Assembly (NCBI GenBank): GCA_947503305.1
Contig: CANNDF010000004.1
Span: 372,001 to 436,000, forward strand
Source of the DNA: an uncultured Dokdonia sp.
GTDB lineage: Bacteria > Bacteroidota > Bacteroidia > Flavobacteriales > Flavobacteriaceae
DNA length: 64,000 nt
Reading direction: 5' to 3'
In this document: in pieces, positions 8,664-17,870 of the stretch
How the letters are laid out: each line of letters starts with the position of its first letter
Numbering within the stretch: position 1 is the stretch's first letter
Program-made: the position numbers and the translations under genes
The notes under the pieces: generated by a model
The model's database searches: none
Seen by the model: the letters and a program-made list of their open reading frames with translations, nothing else
What the model was told of the DNA's origin: nothing

Positions 8664-10062
8664 AGCTATCGTAAAGCAGCGCACTATAGCTAAAGAAGTT
8701 ACACTTAAAGGAGTAGGCTTACATACAGGAAAAGATGTTACAATGACATTTAAACCAGCTCCAGAGAATCATGGGTACAAATTTAAACGTGTAGATTTAG
8801 AAGGAGAACCTATACTTAGCGCAGATGCATCTCTAGTAACAAACACGCAACGTGGTACAAATCTGGAGAAGAATAGTGTGACTATACAAACTACAGAACA
8901 TGTACTAGCCGCATGTGTAGGATTAGAGATTGATAATGTATTAATAGAACTCAATGCATCAGAACCTCCAATTATGGATGGTTCATCTAAGTTTTTTGTT
9001 GAGGCTTTAGAAAAAGCAGGTGTCGAAGAACAGGATGCCTGTCGTGAAGAGTATGTAGTTAAAGATATTATTACATACACAGACGAAGAAACGGGTAGCG
9101 AGATTATCTTAATGCCTTCTGATGAGTATCAAATAACCACTATGGTTGATTTTGGAACAAAGGTATTAGGTACTCAAAACGCGAGTATAAAACACCTGTC
9201 AGAATTCAAAAAAGAAATATCGGATAGTCGGACATTTAGTTTCTTACATGAGATAGAAATGCTTTTGGAGCATGGACTTATCAAAGGAGGAGATCTTAAT
9301 AATGCTATTGTCTATGTAGATAAAGAACTCTCTTCAGATACAATGGATAAGCTTCGAGTTGCTTTTAATAAAGATCATATATCTGTAAAGCCCAATGGGA
9401 TTTTAGATAACCTTACGTTACATCACCCTAACGAGGCAGCACGTCATAAATTACTAGATGTAATAGGTGATCTTGCCCTTATAGGAACTCGTATAAAAGG
9501 AAAAGTAATAGCAAATAAACCAGGCCATTACGTCAATACTCAATTTGCAAAAAAGGTTCAAAAAATTATAAAAGCAGATCGTAGGAATTATGTGCCAGAA
9601 GTAGACCTACATGCACCTCCAGTAAAAGATGTTAATCAGATTATGGAGATGCTTCCGCACAGACCTCCATTTTTATTGGTCGATAAAATTTTAGAATTAA
9701 CAGATCAGTATGTTATAGGCATGAAAAATGTGACTATGAATGAGCCCTTTTTTGTAGGTCATTTTCCAGGAGCTCCTGTGATGCCAGGGGTATTGCAAAT
9801 AGAGGCAATGGCGCAAACAGGAGGAATCCTAGTATTAAGTACAGTGCCAGATCCAGAAAACTATTTGACATACCTATTAAAAATAGATAATGTACGCTAT
9901 AAACAACAAGTAGTTCCGGGAGATACTCTTATATTTAAGTTAGATCTGTTATCACCTATACGAAGAGGAATATGTCAAATGCAAGCCCGAGCGTATGCCA
10001 ATGGAAAACTTGTTTCAGAAGCAGAAATTATGGCGCAAATCGTTAAAGTAAAGAATAATTAA
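8656..10062 (+). CDS. lpxC/fabZ: Bifunctional LpxC deacetylase / FabZ dehydratase
   Basis: This is a fusion of two enzymes, as usual in Bacteroidota. Residues about 1-305 are LpxC, the zinc deacetylase that commits UDP-3-O-acyl-GlcNAc to lipid A, with TTEHVLAACVG and the zinc-site segment HHPNEAARHKLLDVIGDL. Residues about 320-468 are FabZ, the 3-hydroxyacyl-ACP dehydratase of fatty acid synthesis, with MLPHRPPFLLVD, catalytic His in GHFPGAPVMPG and acid in QIEAMAQTGG. Both enzymes draw on the same hydroxyacyl-ACP pool, so the fusion links lipid A and phospholipid supply. The total of 468 residues fits the known fusion. Confidence 0.96.
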   Translation: MIEAIVKQRTIAKEVTLKGVGLHTGKDVTMTFKPAPENHGYKFKRVDLEGEPILSADASLVTNTQRGTNLEKNSVTIQTTEHVLAACVGLEIDNVLIELNASEPPIMDGSSKFFVEALEKAGVEEQDACREEYVVKDIITYTDEETGSEIILMPSDEYQITTMVDFGTKVLGTQNASIKHLSEFKKEISDSRTFSFLHEIEMLLEHGLIKGGDLNNAIVYVDKELSSDTMDKLRVAFNKDHISVKPNGILDNLTLHHPNEAARHKLLDVIGDLALIGTRIKGKVIANKPGHYVNTQFAKKVQKIIKADRRNYVPEVDLHAPPVKDVNQIMEMLPHRPPFLLVDKILELTDQYVIGMKNVTMNEPFFVGHFPGAPVMPGVLQIEAMAQTGGILVLSTVPDPENYLTYLLKIDNVRYKQQVVPGDTLIFKLDLLSPIRRGICQMQARAYANGKLVSEAEIMAQIVKVKNN

Positions 10063-10065
10063 ACT

Positions 10066-10851
10066 ATGAATCAACCATTAGCATATGTGCATCCAGGTGC
10101 AAAGATTGCAAAAAATGTAGTCATTGAGCCCTTTAGCACAATTCACAATAATGTGGTTATTGGTGAGGGAAGTTGGATCGGTTCCAATGTGACTATAATG
10201 GAAGGCGCACGTATAGGTAAAAATGTAAGTATTTTTCCAGGAGCTGTGATTTCTGCGATACCTCAGGATAAGAAATTTAATGATGAGGATACTGTCACTA
10301 TTATAGGTGATAATACTACCATACGAGAATGTGTGACTATTAATAGAGGTACTTCTGATCGTATGAAAACAGAAGTCGGTAAAAATTGTTGGATTATGGC
10401 CTATTGTCATATAGCCCATGATTGTATTGTAGGGGATCACTGTATATTTTCCAATAACAGCACATTAGCAGGTCATATTACTGTAGGAGAGCATGTTGTC
10501 CTTGCGGGAATGGCCGCAGTACAACAGTTTTGTACTATAGGAAGTCATGCATTTGTAACAGGGGGATCTTTAGTACGAAAGGATGTACCACCATTTGTAA
10601 AAGCTGGACGAGAACCTCTTAGTTATGTAGGAATAAATTCTATAGGGTTACGTAGACGTGGTTTTACAACAGAAAAGATAAGAGAGATTCAAAATATATT
10701 CAGAATACTCTATCAAAAAAATTATAATAATACACAAGCAGTAGAGATCATTGAAGCAGAAATGGCAGCTACTCCGGAGCGTGATGAGATATTACAATTC
10801 ATAAGAAACTCGCAAAGAGGAATTATGAAAGGCTATTTTAGCTCAAATTAA
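10066..10851 (+). CDS. lpxA: Acyl-ACP--UDP-N-acetylglucosamine O-acyltransferase LpxA
   Basis: The 261 residues match the normal LpxA length. The first two thirds are hexapeptide repeats forming a beta helix, with the catalytic His in the segment MAYCHIAHDCIVGDH, followed by the SLVRKDVPPFVKAGREP linker and a helical C-terminal domain. It catalyses the first acyl transfer of lipid A synthesis. It follows lpxC/fabZ after 3 bp, so the three lpx genes form one unit. Confidence 0.96.
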   Translation: MNQPLAYVHPGAKIAKNVVIEPFSTIHNNVVIGEGSWIGSNVTIMEGARIGKNVSIFPGAVISAIPQDKKFNDEDTVTIIGDNTTIRECVTINRGTSDRMKTEVGKNCWIMAYCHIAHDCIVGDHCIFSNNSTLAGHITVGEHVVLAGMAAVQQFCTIGSHAFVTGGSLVRKDVPPFVKAGREPLSYVGINSIGLRRRGFTTEKIREIQNIFRILYQKNYNNTQAVEIIEAEMAATPERDEILQFIRNSQRGIMKGYFSSN

Positions 10852-10865
10852 TTTCTGTGTTTTTC

Positions 10866-10879
10866 GCTTTTGCGAAAGC
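10866..10879. repeat. Dispersed palindrome, copy 2 (one mismatch)
   Basis: GCTTTTGCGAAAGC differs at one base from the consensus GCTTTCGCGAAAGC. It lies in the 100 bp gap between lpxA and efp. Confidence 0.7.
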
Positions 10880-10951
10880 AAACTAATAACAAATAATATA
10901 AAAACCTAAAAAAGAGTACGTACTCGATATTCTTAAAATTCTATACTACTT

Positions 10952-11518
10952 ATGGCAACGACATCAGATATACGAAATGGATTGTGTATACATTATAATC
11001 ATGATATTTATAAAATTATTGAATTCTTACATGTAAAGCCTGGAAAAGGTCCAGCATTTGTTCGAACTAAAATGAAAAGTGTTACCAGTGGGAAAGTAAT
11101 TGATAATACATTTTCTGCAGGACATAAGATTGATGAAGTTCGTGTCGAAACACATAAGTTTCAATATTTATATCCAGAAGGGGATACCTATCACTTTATG
11201 AATGTAGAAGATTACAATCAAATTACATTGCAAAAGAACACAATCGATGCTGCTGAGCTTTTAAAAGAAGGAGAGGTTGTTACCGTACTTATTAACTCTG
11301 AAGATCAGGCTCCATTATCTGTAGATATGCCTGCAAGTGTAATCTTAGAAGTAACACACACGGAGCCTGGTGTAAAAGGGAATACAGCTACAAACGCAAC
11401 TAAGCCTGCTACTGTAGAAACCGGTGCACAGGTAAATGTTCCATTATTCATTAATGAAGGGGATAAAATAAAAGTAGAAACAGCAAAAGGCACCTATAAG
11501 GAACGTATAAAAGAATAA
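10952..11518 (+). CDS. efp: Translation elongation factor P
   Basis: EF-P binds the ribosome next to the P site and relieves stalling at proline runs. The 188 residues are standard. The N-terminal KOW-like domain carries the modification-loop lysine in KPGKGPAFVRTK (about residue 33), and the two OB domains follow, ending in the conserved VPLFINEGDKIKVET. Flanked by lpxA and a second LpxD-like gene. Confidence 0.97.
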   Translation: MATTSDIRNGLCIHYNHDIYKIIEFLHVKPGKGPAFVRTKMKSVTSGKVIDNTFSAGHKIDEVRVETHKFQYLYPEGDTYHFMNVEDYNQITLQKNTIDAAELLKEGEVVTVLINSEDQAPLSVDMPASVILEVTHTEPGVKGNTATNATKPATVETGAQVNVPLFINEGDKIKVETAKGTYKERIKE

Positions 11519-11555
11519 GTAATCACTAGAGTACGAACTCTTTAATATACCTACA

Positions 11556-12494
11556 GTGAAATTTCCGCAAACACATACACTTCAACAGATTGCTACTATT
11601 TTAAATGTCAAATATATAGGGGACTCTCATTTTCCTGTAAAGGGCATGAATGAAATACATGTAGTTACTCCTGGAGATATTGTTTTTGTAGATCATCCAA
11701 AATACTATAAAAAAGCGCTGGAAAGCGCAGCTACGATAGTACTTATCAATAAAGAAGTAGCGTGTCCAGAAGGGAAAGCATTACTTATCTCTGACGATCC
11801 TTTCCGTGATTTTAATAAATTAACGGACTATTTTATGCCTTTCAATGCATCATCAACGGCAATAGCAGATGATAGCCAGATAGGCGAAGGAACTATTATT
11901 CAACCAAACACATTTATAGGAAACAATGTGACTATTGGAAAGCATTGTGTTATTCATGCAAATGTGAGTATTTATGACCATACAGTTATAGGAGATTTTG
12001 TAACTATACATGCTGGCACTGTCCTTGGAGGCGATGCCTTTTACTATAAAAAAAGACCAGAAGGATTTGACAAGCTTAAGTCAGGAGGGCGAGTTGTCAT
12101 ACATGATCATGTAGATATAGGAGCTGCATGCACTATAGATAAAGGGGTTACAGGAGATACGACCATACATGAAGGAACGAAGATTGATAATCAGGTACAT
12201 ATAGGTCATGATACTGTGATTGGTAAAAAAGTTCTGATCGCCTCTCAAACGGGGATAGCTGGATGTGTGATCATAGAAGATGAAGTTACTTTATGGGGCC
12301 AGGTAGGAGTTACTAGCGGAATAACTATAGGAGAAAAAGCAATTATTTCTGCTCAAAGTGGAGTAAGTAAATCATTAGAAGGGAAGAAAAGTTATTTTGG
12401 TTCTCCTGCTGGCGATTTTAGAGAAAAATATAAAGAATTGGCAAACCTACGGTTAGTTCCAGAATTGATAGAACAGTTAAAGAATAAAAAATGA
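11556..12494 (+). CDS. LpxD-like UDP-3-O-acylglucosamine N-acyltransferase paralogue
   Basis: The 312-residue hexapeptide-repeat acyltransferase resembles LpxD from end to end. It has an N-terminal domain with DIVFVDHPKYYKKAL, then beta-helix repeats and a candidate catalytic His in VHIGHDTVIG. It is clearly divergent from the LpxD at 7638-8663 and shorter at the C-terminus. A second LpxD-like gene after efp could act on a different sugar nucleotide or acyl chain. GTG is the start codon. It overlaps the following gene by 4 bp (ATGA). Confidence 0.85.
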   Translation: MKFPQTHTLQQIATILNVKYIGDSHFPVKGMNEIHVVTPGDIVFVDHPKYYKKALESAATIVLINKEVACPEGKALLISDDPFRDFNKLTDYFMPFNASSTAIADDSQIGEGTIIQPNTFIGNNVTIGKHCVIHANVSIYDHTVIGDFVTIHAGTVLGGDAFYYKKRPEGFDKLKSGGRVVIHDHVDIGAACTIDKGVTGDTTIHEGTKIDNQVHIGHDTVIGKKVLIASQTGIAGCVIIEDEVTLWGQVGVTSGITIGEKAIISAQSGVSKSLEGKKSYFGSPAGDFREKYKELANLRLVPELIEQLKNKK

Positions 12495-12904
12495 GTAAAA
12501 GTGCAAAGCAAGTCGTAAGTGATTTTTACACGTCAGACTTTTTTAATAACAGTAAAAAACTAACTGAATTTCTCCATTCTGACATGGAATTATTCTGGAA
12601 TGCACGTACGGGGTATTCTCATATGAGCCGCAAAGAGTTAATTGCTGTAGTAGAAGAAGCGGCAAAGTCTTTTGAAGGAATACGCTGTGATATTACACAT
12701 TTACTAGAAGATGGCGCAAATGTTACGATTCGGTTTACATTTTTTGTTCGAACAATCGAAGATCCAAATGAAGAGACTCCTATAGCCCATTTTATGGCTA
12801 TTTGGAATGTAAAAGATGGACAAATGTATCGCGGTTACCAGATGAGTCAACCAGCAGAAGAGGATAAAGATGCCTTAGTGTCATATCGAGGAGTTATTTT
12901 ATAA
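12491..12904 (+). CDS. NTF2-like (SnoaL-type) protein
   Basis: The 137 residues fit a cone-shaped NTF2-like fold: an N-terminal helix (AKQVVSDFYTSDFF), a segment MELFWNARTGYSHMSRKELI, and strands ending in AHFMAIWNVKDGQMYRGYQMS. Such proteins may bind small ligands or be small isomerases; the substrate is unknown. It is coupled by ATGA to the LpxD-like gene and precedes sucD. Confidence 0.75.
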   Translation: MSKSAKQVVSDFYTSDFFNNSKKLTEFLHSDMELFWNARTGYSHMSRKELIAVVEEAAKSFEGIRCDITHLLEDGANVTIRFTFFVRTIEDPNEETPIAHFMAIWNVKDGQMYRGYQMSQPAEEDKDALVSYRGVIL

Positions 12905-12934
12905 AAATCACTTCCGCAACAATAGATAAAAAGT

Positions 12935-12942
12935 TACTTTTG
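12935..12942 (+). promoter_or_regulatory. Bacteroidota -7 promoter element for sucD
   Basis: TACTTTTG fits TAnnTTTG and lies 24 bp before the sucD ATG, in the only sizeable gap (62 bp) between the NTF2-like gene and sucD. This suggests sucD has its own promoter. Confidence 0.5.
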
Positions 12943-12966
12943 CAGTATAAAATATAAAACAAAACA

Positions 12967-13839
12967 ATGAGCGTTTTAGTTAATAAAGATTCAAAAATAA
13001 TTGTTCAAGGATTTACTGGAAGTGAAGGTACATTTCACGCTGGGCAGATGATAGAATACGGCACAAATGTAGTAGGGGGTGTTACTCCAGGTAAAGGTGG
13101 TCAAACACATCTTGACAGACCTGTTTTTAATACAGTAGAAGAAGCTGTAGTAAAATTAGGAGCAGATACAACTATCATTTTTGTACCGCCCGCTTTTGCA
13201 GCTGATGCTATTATGGAAGCGGCAGATGCTGGTATTAAAGTGATTATTACAATCACAGAGGGAATCCCTGTTGCAGATATGATCAAGGCGGCAGATTATA
13301 TTAAAAATAAATCATGTAGACTCGTAGGTCCTAACTGCCCTGGTGTCATTACACCAGGAGAAGCAAAAGTAGGAATCATGCCAGGTTTTGTATTTAAAGA
13401 AGGAAATGTAGGGATAGTATCAAAATCAGGTACATTAACTTATGAAGCTGCAGATCAGGTTGTAAAACAAGGATTGGGAATTACAACAGCTATTGGAATA
13501 GGTGGAGATCCTATTATCGGAACTACAACTAAAGAAGCTGTAGAAATGCTTATCAATGATCCAGAAACTGATGCAGTAGTAATGATCGGAGAGATCGGTG
13601 GACAACTAGAAGCAGACGCAGCAAATTGGTACAAAAATAGCGGAAGCACAAAACCTGTTGTAGGATTTATAGCAGGAGAAACAGCACCAGCTGGTCGTAC
13701 GATGGGGCATGCAGGAGCTATTGTAGGAGGAAGTGATGATACCGCACAAGCAAAAAAAGCAATTATGCGCGATTGTGGTATTCATGTAGTAGATAGTCCT
13801 GCAGAAATAGGAAAGAAAATAGCACAAGTCTTAGGATAA
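12967..13839 (+). CDS. sucD: Succinate--CoA ligase (ADP-forming) alpha subunit
   Basis: SucD with SucC converts succinyl-CoA to succinate with nucleotide triphosphate formation in the TCA cycle. The 290 residues show the CoA-binding Rossmann motif GFTGSEGTFHAGQMI near the N-terminus, RLVGPNCPGVITPGE, and the phospho-histidine loop GHAGAIVGG near residue 246. sucC is not in the window, as is usual where the two genes are unlinked. A strong terminator follows. Confidence 0.97.
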   Translation: MSVLVNKDSKIIVQGFTGSEGTFHAGQMIEYGTNVVGGVTPGKGGQTHLDRPVFNTVEEAVVKLGADTTIIFVPPAFAADAIMEAADAGIKVIITITEGIPVADMIKAADYIKNKSCRLVGPNCPGVITPGEAKVGIMPGFVFKEGNVGIVSKSGTLTYEAADQVVKQGLGITTAIGIGGDPIIGTTTKEAVEMLINDPETDAVVMIGEIGGQLEADAANWYKNSGSTKPVVGFIAGETAPAGRTMGHAGAIVGGSDDTAQAKKAIMRDCGIHVVDSPAEIGKKIAQVLG

Positions 13840-13860
13840 GATTTTAACGTACAATTAATA

Positions 13861-13889
13861 AAAACCTCTCAAAATACGAGAGGTTTTTT
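13861..13889 (+). terminator. Rho-independent terminator after sucD
   Basis: An aaacctctc / gagaggttt stem with a short AAAATAC loop is followed by a run of T, 22 bp after the sucD stop. Confidence 0.85.
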
Positions 13890-13955
13890 TATGGATGCCC
13901 ATATCCAATTTGTTATATTTGATAGACTTTATAAAATTCAAAATCATCAGTACAT

Positions 13956-14702
13956 ATGAAACTACTCGAAGGAAAAACAGCCATTATAACAGGAGCTAGT
14001 CGTGGAATAGGAAAAGGAATTGCAGAGGTATTTGCACAACATGGTGCCAATGTTGCATTTACGTATAGTTCTTCTGTAGAAGCAGCAAATGAGTTAGAAA
14101 ATGCATTAACAGCTACTGGAATAAAGGCAAAAGGCTATAAAAGTAATGCGGCAGATTTTGAACAAGCACAACAGTTAGTCAAAGATGTACTTGAAGATTT
14201 TGGGGCTATTGATATATTGATCAACAATGCAGGAATTACAAAAGATAATTTATTGATGCGTATGTCTGAAGAAGACTTTGACAAGGTAATTGAGGTCAAC
14301 TTAAAGTCTATATTTAATATGACAAAGGCTGTACAACGTACAATGCTTAAACAACGAAAAGGAAGTATTGTAAATATGAGTTCTGTAGTAGGTGTAAAAG
14401 GAAATGCAGGACAAGCAAATTATGCAGCATCAAAAGCAGGAATGATTGGATTTTCTAAATCTATGGCATTAGAATTAGGATCCCGTAATATCAGAACAAA
14501 TGTTATTGCTCCTGGATTTATAGAGACAGAAATGACTGCAAAGCTAGATGAAGATACTGTAAATAGCTGGCGTAATGCAATTCCTCTCAAAAGAGGAGGT
14601 GCTCCAGAAGATATTGCCAATGCATGTGTGTTTTTAGCCAGTGATCTTAGTGCATATATTACTGGACAAGTACTTAATGTAGACGGAGGAATGTTGACCT
14701 AA
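13956..14702 (+). CDS. fabG: 3-oxoacyl-ACP reductase FabG
   Basis: A 248-residue short-chain dehydrogenase with the NADPH-binding TGASRGIGKG motif near residue 12, NNAG at about 88-91, and catalytic Ser and YxxxK in the segments NMSSVVGVKG and YAASKAG. The C-terminus NVDGGMLT is typical of FabG. It reduces 3-oxoacyl-ACP in fatty acid elongation and so belongs to the same pathway as the FabZ fusion upstream. Confidence 0.95.
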   Translation: MKLLEGKTAIITGASRGIGKGIAEVFAQHGANVAFTYSSSVEAANELENALTATGIKAKGYKSNAADFEQAQQLVKDVLEDFGAIDILINNAGITKDNLLMRMSEEDFDKVIEVNLKSIFNMTKAVQRTMLKQRKGSIVNMSSVVGVKGNAGQANYAASKAGMIGFSKSMALELGSRNIRTNVIAPGFIETEMTAKLDEDTVNSWRNAIPLKRGGAPEDIANACVFLASDLSAYITGQVLNVDGGMLT

Positions 14703-14744
14703 AACCTCTATAATTTTTAACTAGCAAACAAGGCTAGATTTTAT

Positions 14745-16778
14745 ATGACGAGTACCACTTTTTTATTGATCATAGGCGCCGCTGTTATTGCTTTGGCAGT
14801 TTCCTTATTTCAATATTTCTATAAAATAAAATATAAAACCTCAAAAAATAAAATATATACTTTTTTTAGGTTTTGTACGGTATTCGGCTTGTTACTTATG
14901 CTTATCAATCCTACATATAAGCAAGTCACATATTATACAGAAAAACCTTCATTAGCTATTGCTATTGATAATTCAGCGAGTATAGAGTATCTAGGCTATA
15001 CTACCAATGTAACACAGGAATTGGCACGCTTTCGCGAAAGCGGACCCTTAAACGATGCTTTTGATATACAGTATTTTAGTTTTGGTTCTAATATAACATC
15101 ACTGGACACATTGAGCTTTTCAGAAAAGCAAACTAATATTTCCAATGTCTTTAAATCATTTAAATCTCTTTATAAAGGAGAAGTTGCTCCTGTCGTTCTT
15201 ATTTCTGATGGAAATCAAACATATGGGGAGGCTTTTCAGTATACCACTCAAAATTTTGAGCAGCAAGTCTATCCAGTTATTGTAGGAGATACGATACTAT
15301 ATGATGATATCCGTGTAGGGCAAATCAATGTCAATAGGTATGCATATATAAATAATACCTTTCCTGTAGAGATTTTTTCAAATTATAATGGAACAAACGA
15401 GGTACAGTCTCGATTGGAAATACGATCAGGATCACAAATAATGCATCAAGAGACTGTTATATTTACTCCTGAAAATGCATCACAAGTAAATACTGTATAT
15501 CTTCCTGCTTCTTCAGTAGGTGTACAGAGGTTTACAGCATCATTAACACCTATACAAAGTGAACGTAATACAAAAAATAATATCAAAAACTTTGCAGTAG
15601 AAGTCATTGATCAAAAAACAAATGTTCTTATTGTATCAGATATTTTGCATCCAGATATAGGAATGCTTAAAAAGAGTATAGAGAGTAATCGATTACGTAC
15701 AGTAACTTTTGCAAAGCCTAGTGAAGTTATAGGGACACTTAATGACTACCAACTTGTTATATTATACCAACCTACGGGCGCTTTTCAAGCAGTATACAGA
15801 GAGATGGCCTTAATAGGAAAGAATAGTATTACTATTACAGGGCCTAAAACTAATTGGAACCTCCTCAATCAAATACAAGATGTAGTAAGCCATGAAGTCA
15901 CAGGACAGGAAGAAAATGTTCAGGGATCTACAAATATCAATTTTTCTACTTTTTTAATAGATGATATAGGGTTTTCTGATTTCCCTCCTTTACTGACTAA
16001 TTTTGGAGAGATAACCCTTCATTCAGAAGCCGATGTGGCTCTATATCAAAAAATAGGAGCCATTACTACACAAAACCCTTTACTAGCGACAACAGATCAA
16101 AACGGTAGGAGAGGAGTTTATATTTTTGGAGAAGGATTGTGGAAGTGGCGTGCACAGAGCTTTATAGATACCAGAAGTTTTGATGTCTTTGACTCTTTTA
16201 TGGATCATCTAGTTCAATATGCCGCCTCTAATAAACGAAAACGTAGACTTAATGTTGATTATGAATCTTTTTACTACGGTAATGGATCGATAAAATTATA
16301 TGCTCAATATTTTGATAAAAACTATGTATTTGATAATCGTGCTTCTTTGAAGATACGAGTGACAGGAAAAGAGAATGGTGTCATCTATGAGGCTCCTTTT
16401 TTACTACAGCGCAACACGTATGAAATCGACGTAAGTAATTTAGAACCAGATGAATACTCTTTTGTGGTTACTGTAGAGGATCAAGGTCTGTCACGAGCAG
16501 GGACATTTACAATCATTCCTTTTGAAGTAGAAAAACAATTTTTAAACCCTTCTGTAACATCTTTACAACAAGTGGCGACTAATACATTAGGAACTGTTTA
16601 TACAATTAGAAATACTGAACAACTTATAAATAATTTGCTTACAGATGAGCGATATAGACCTATTCAAAAAAGCTCTGAAAATATTGTACCTTTAATAGAT
16701 TGGAAATGGTTGTTAGGACTGCTAATAGCTCTTCTTACTATAGAATGGTTTATGCGCAAGTATAATGGCCTTACATAA
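14745..16778 (+). CDS. Membrane protein with von Willebrand factor A-like domain
   Basis: The 677-residue protein has two N-terminal membrane helices (about 5-25 and 42-58), a large extracytoplasmic region, and a C-terminal helix (about 650-668, WKWLLGLLIALLTIEWFM). The segment after the second helix, IAIDNSASIEY with later LISDGNQTYGE, is a VWA-type metal-binding fold with a DxSxS-like motif (D-N-S-A-S). The architecture resembles BatA/BatB-related or DUF-type Bacteroidota proteins, but I cannot name the family. The gene contains palindrome copy 3, encoding RFRES at about residues 95-99. Confidence 0.7.
   Translation: MTSTTFLLIIGAAVIALAVSLFQYFYKIKYKTSKNKIYTFFRFCTVFGLLLMLINPTYKQVTYYTEKPSLAIAIDNSASIEYLGYTTNVTQELARFRESGPLNDAFDIQYFSFGSNITSLDTLSFSEKQTNISNVFKSFKSLYKGEVAPVVLISDGNQTYGEAFQYTTQNFEQQVYPVIVGDTILYDDIRVGQINVNRYAYINNTFPVEIFSNYNGTNEVQSRLEIRSGSQIMHQETVIFTPENASQVNTVYLPASSVGVQRFTASLTPIQSERNTKNNIKNFAVEVIDQKTNVLIVSDILHPDIGMLKKSIESNRLRTVTFAKPSEVIGTLNDYQLVILYQPTGAFQAVYREMALIGKNSITITGPKTNWNLLNQIQDVVSHEVTGQEENVQGSTNINFSTFLIDDIGFSDFPPLLTNFGEITLHSEADVALYQKIGAITTQNPLLATTDQNGRRGVYIFGEGLWKWRAQSFIDTRSFDVFDSFMDHLVQYAASNKRKRRLNVDYESFYYGNGSIKLYAQYFDKNYVFDNRASLKIRVTGKENGVIYEAPFLLQRNTYEIDVSNLEPDEYSFVVTVEDQGLSRAGTFTIIPFEVEKQFLNPSVTSLQQVATNTLGTVYTIRNTEQLINNLLTDERYRPIQKSSENIVPLIDWKWLLGLLIALLTIEWFMRKYNGLT
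15028..15041. repeat. Dispersed palindrome, copy 3 (inside a gene)
   Basis: A perfect GCTTTCGCGAAAGC lies inside the VWA-type gene and is read in the frame giving the peptide RFRES. Confidence 0.85.
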
Positions 16779-16812
16779 CTCGAAAACAAATTAATTAATC
16801 ATAAAAAATATT

Positions 16813-17628
16813 ATGGAGAAGTTACCTAAAATTGGATTACCAATAATTGTTATTTTAATTCTTACCATTGTCATGCTTGCAAAATCTGCAGTTACTATTG
16901 ATGCGGGGCATGCTGGTGTGTTATATGAGACTCTAGGAGATGGAGTAGATTCAGATAAAGCTCCTTTAGGGCCTGGTTTTCATCTTATACTCCCTTGGAA
17001 CAAAGTCATTGATTATGAAACTCGCCAGCAGGAAGTGCCAGAAACAATGTCTGTACTTTCGTCTAATGGTTTGGATATTAAACTAGATGCATCTGTATTA
17101 TATGAACCCGATGTAATTAATCTAGGTAGATTGCATAATCAAAAAGGAGAAAATTACCTTAATCGTGTTTTACAACCTGCGATCAGGAGTGCTGCGCGTA
17201 GTGTTGTAGGGCGTTATACTCCAGAGCAATTATATTCTAGTAAGCGAGATGCGATACAAGAAGAGATTTTTCAAGAGACAGAAAAAATTGTAAAAGATCA
17301 ATACATCAATTTAAAGAGTATTCTTATACGTGATGTTACGTTACCAAATACGATTAAAGAAGCCATTGAGCGTAAATTACGTCAAGAACAAGAGTCTTTG
17401 GAATATGAGTTTAGACTTGTTACTGCTACAAAAGAGGCTGAAAAAGTACGTATTGAAGCGCAAGGAAAAGCAGATGCCAATAGGATTTTGAGTGCATCTC
17501 TTACAGATAAGATATTACAAGATAAAGGAATAGATGCTACTTTAAAACTAGCAGAATCACCAAATGCAAAAATAGTAGTAGTAGGCTCGGGAGATGATGG
17601 CTTACCTCTTATATTAGGTAATAATTAA
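16813..17628 (+). CDS. Prohibitin/HflC-like SPFH-domain membrane protein
   Basis: The 271-residue protein has one N-terminal membrane helix (about residues 6-24) followed by an SPFH/Band 7 domain (VTIDAGHAGVLYETLGDG, then PWNKVIDYETRQQEVPE) and a long charged coiled-coil. Prohibitin-like proteins form large rings on the membrane and modulate proteases or lipid domains. The gene stands 34 bp after the VWA-type gene, and a strong terminator closes the unit. Confidence 0.88.
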   Translation: MEKLPKIGLPIIVILILTIVMLAKSAVTIDAGHAGVLYETLGDGVDSDKAPLGPGFHLILPWNKVIDYETRQQEVPETMSVLSSNGLDIKLDASVLYEPDVINLGRLHNQKGENYLNRVLQPAIRSAARSVVGRYTPEQLYSSKRDAIQEEIFQETEKIVKDQYINLKSILIRDVTLPNTIKEAIERKLRQEQESLEYEFRLVTATKEAEKVRIEAQGKADANRILSASLTDKILQDKGIDATLKLAESPNAKIVVVGSGDDGLPLILGNN

Positions 17629-17650
17629 CCTGTACTATATTTATAAATGT

Positions 17651-17676
17651 AAAAACCGCCTAAAAGGCGGTTTTTT
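17651..17676 (+). terminator. Rho-independent terminator after the prohibitin gene
   Basis: An aaaaccgcc / ggcggtttt stem with a TAAAA-type loop runs straight into T residues, 23 bp after the stop codon. Confidence 0.9.
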
Positions 17677-17870
17677 GTTTAGTATAGTGTCTATGACTGT
17701 TTTAAATGTTTTAGAAATGATTTATTCACATATGAAAAAAAATATTCAAATGAAATGTATAAATAAATGATTATTGTATATAAAATGTTATATTTCAGCA
17801 TAATAGATTGATTTTTGAATTATCAATAATATTTCTGAAATTTTATTTAACATTATAAAAGTTGAAATTA

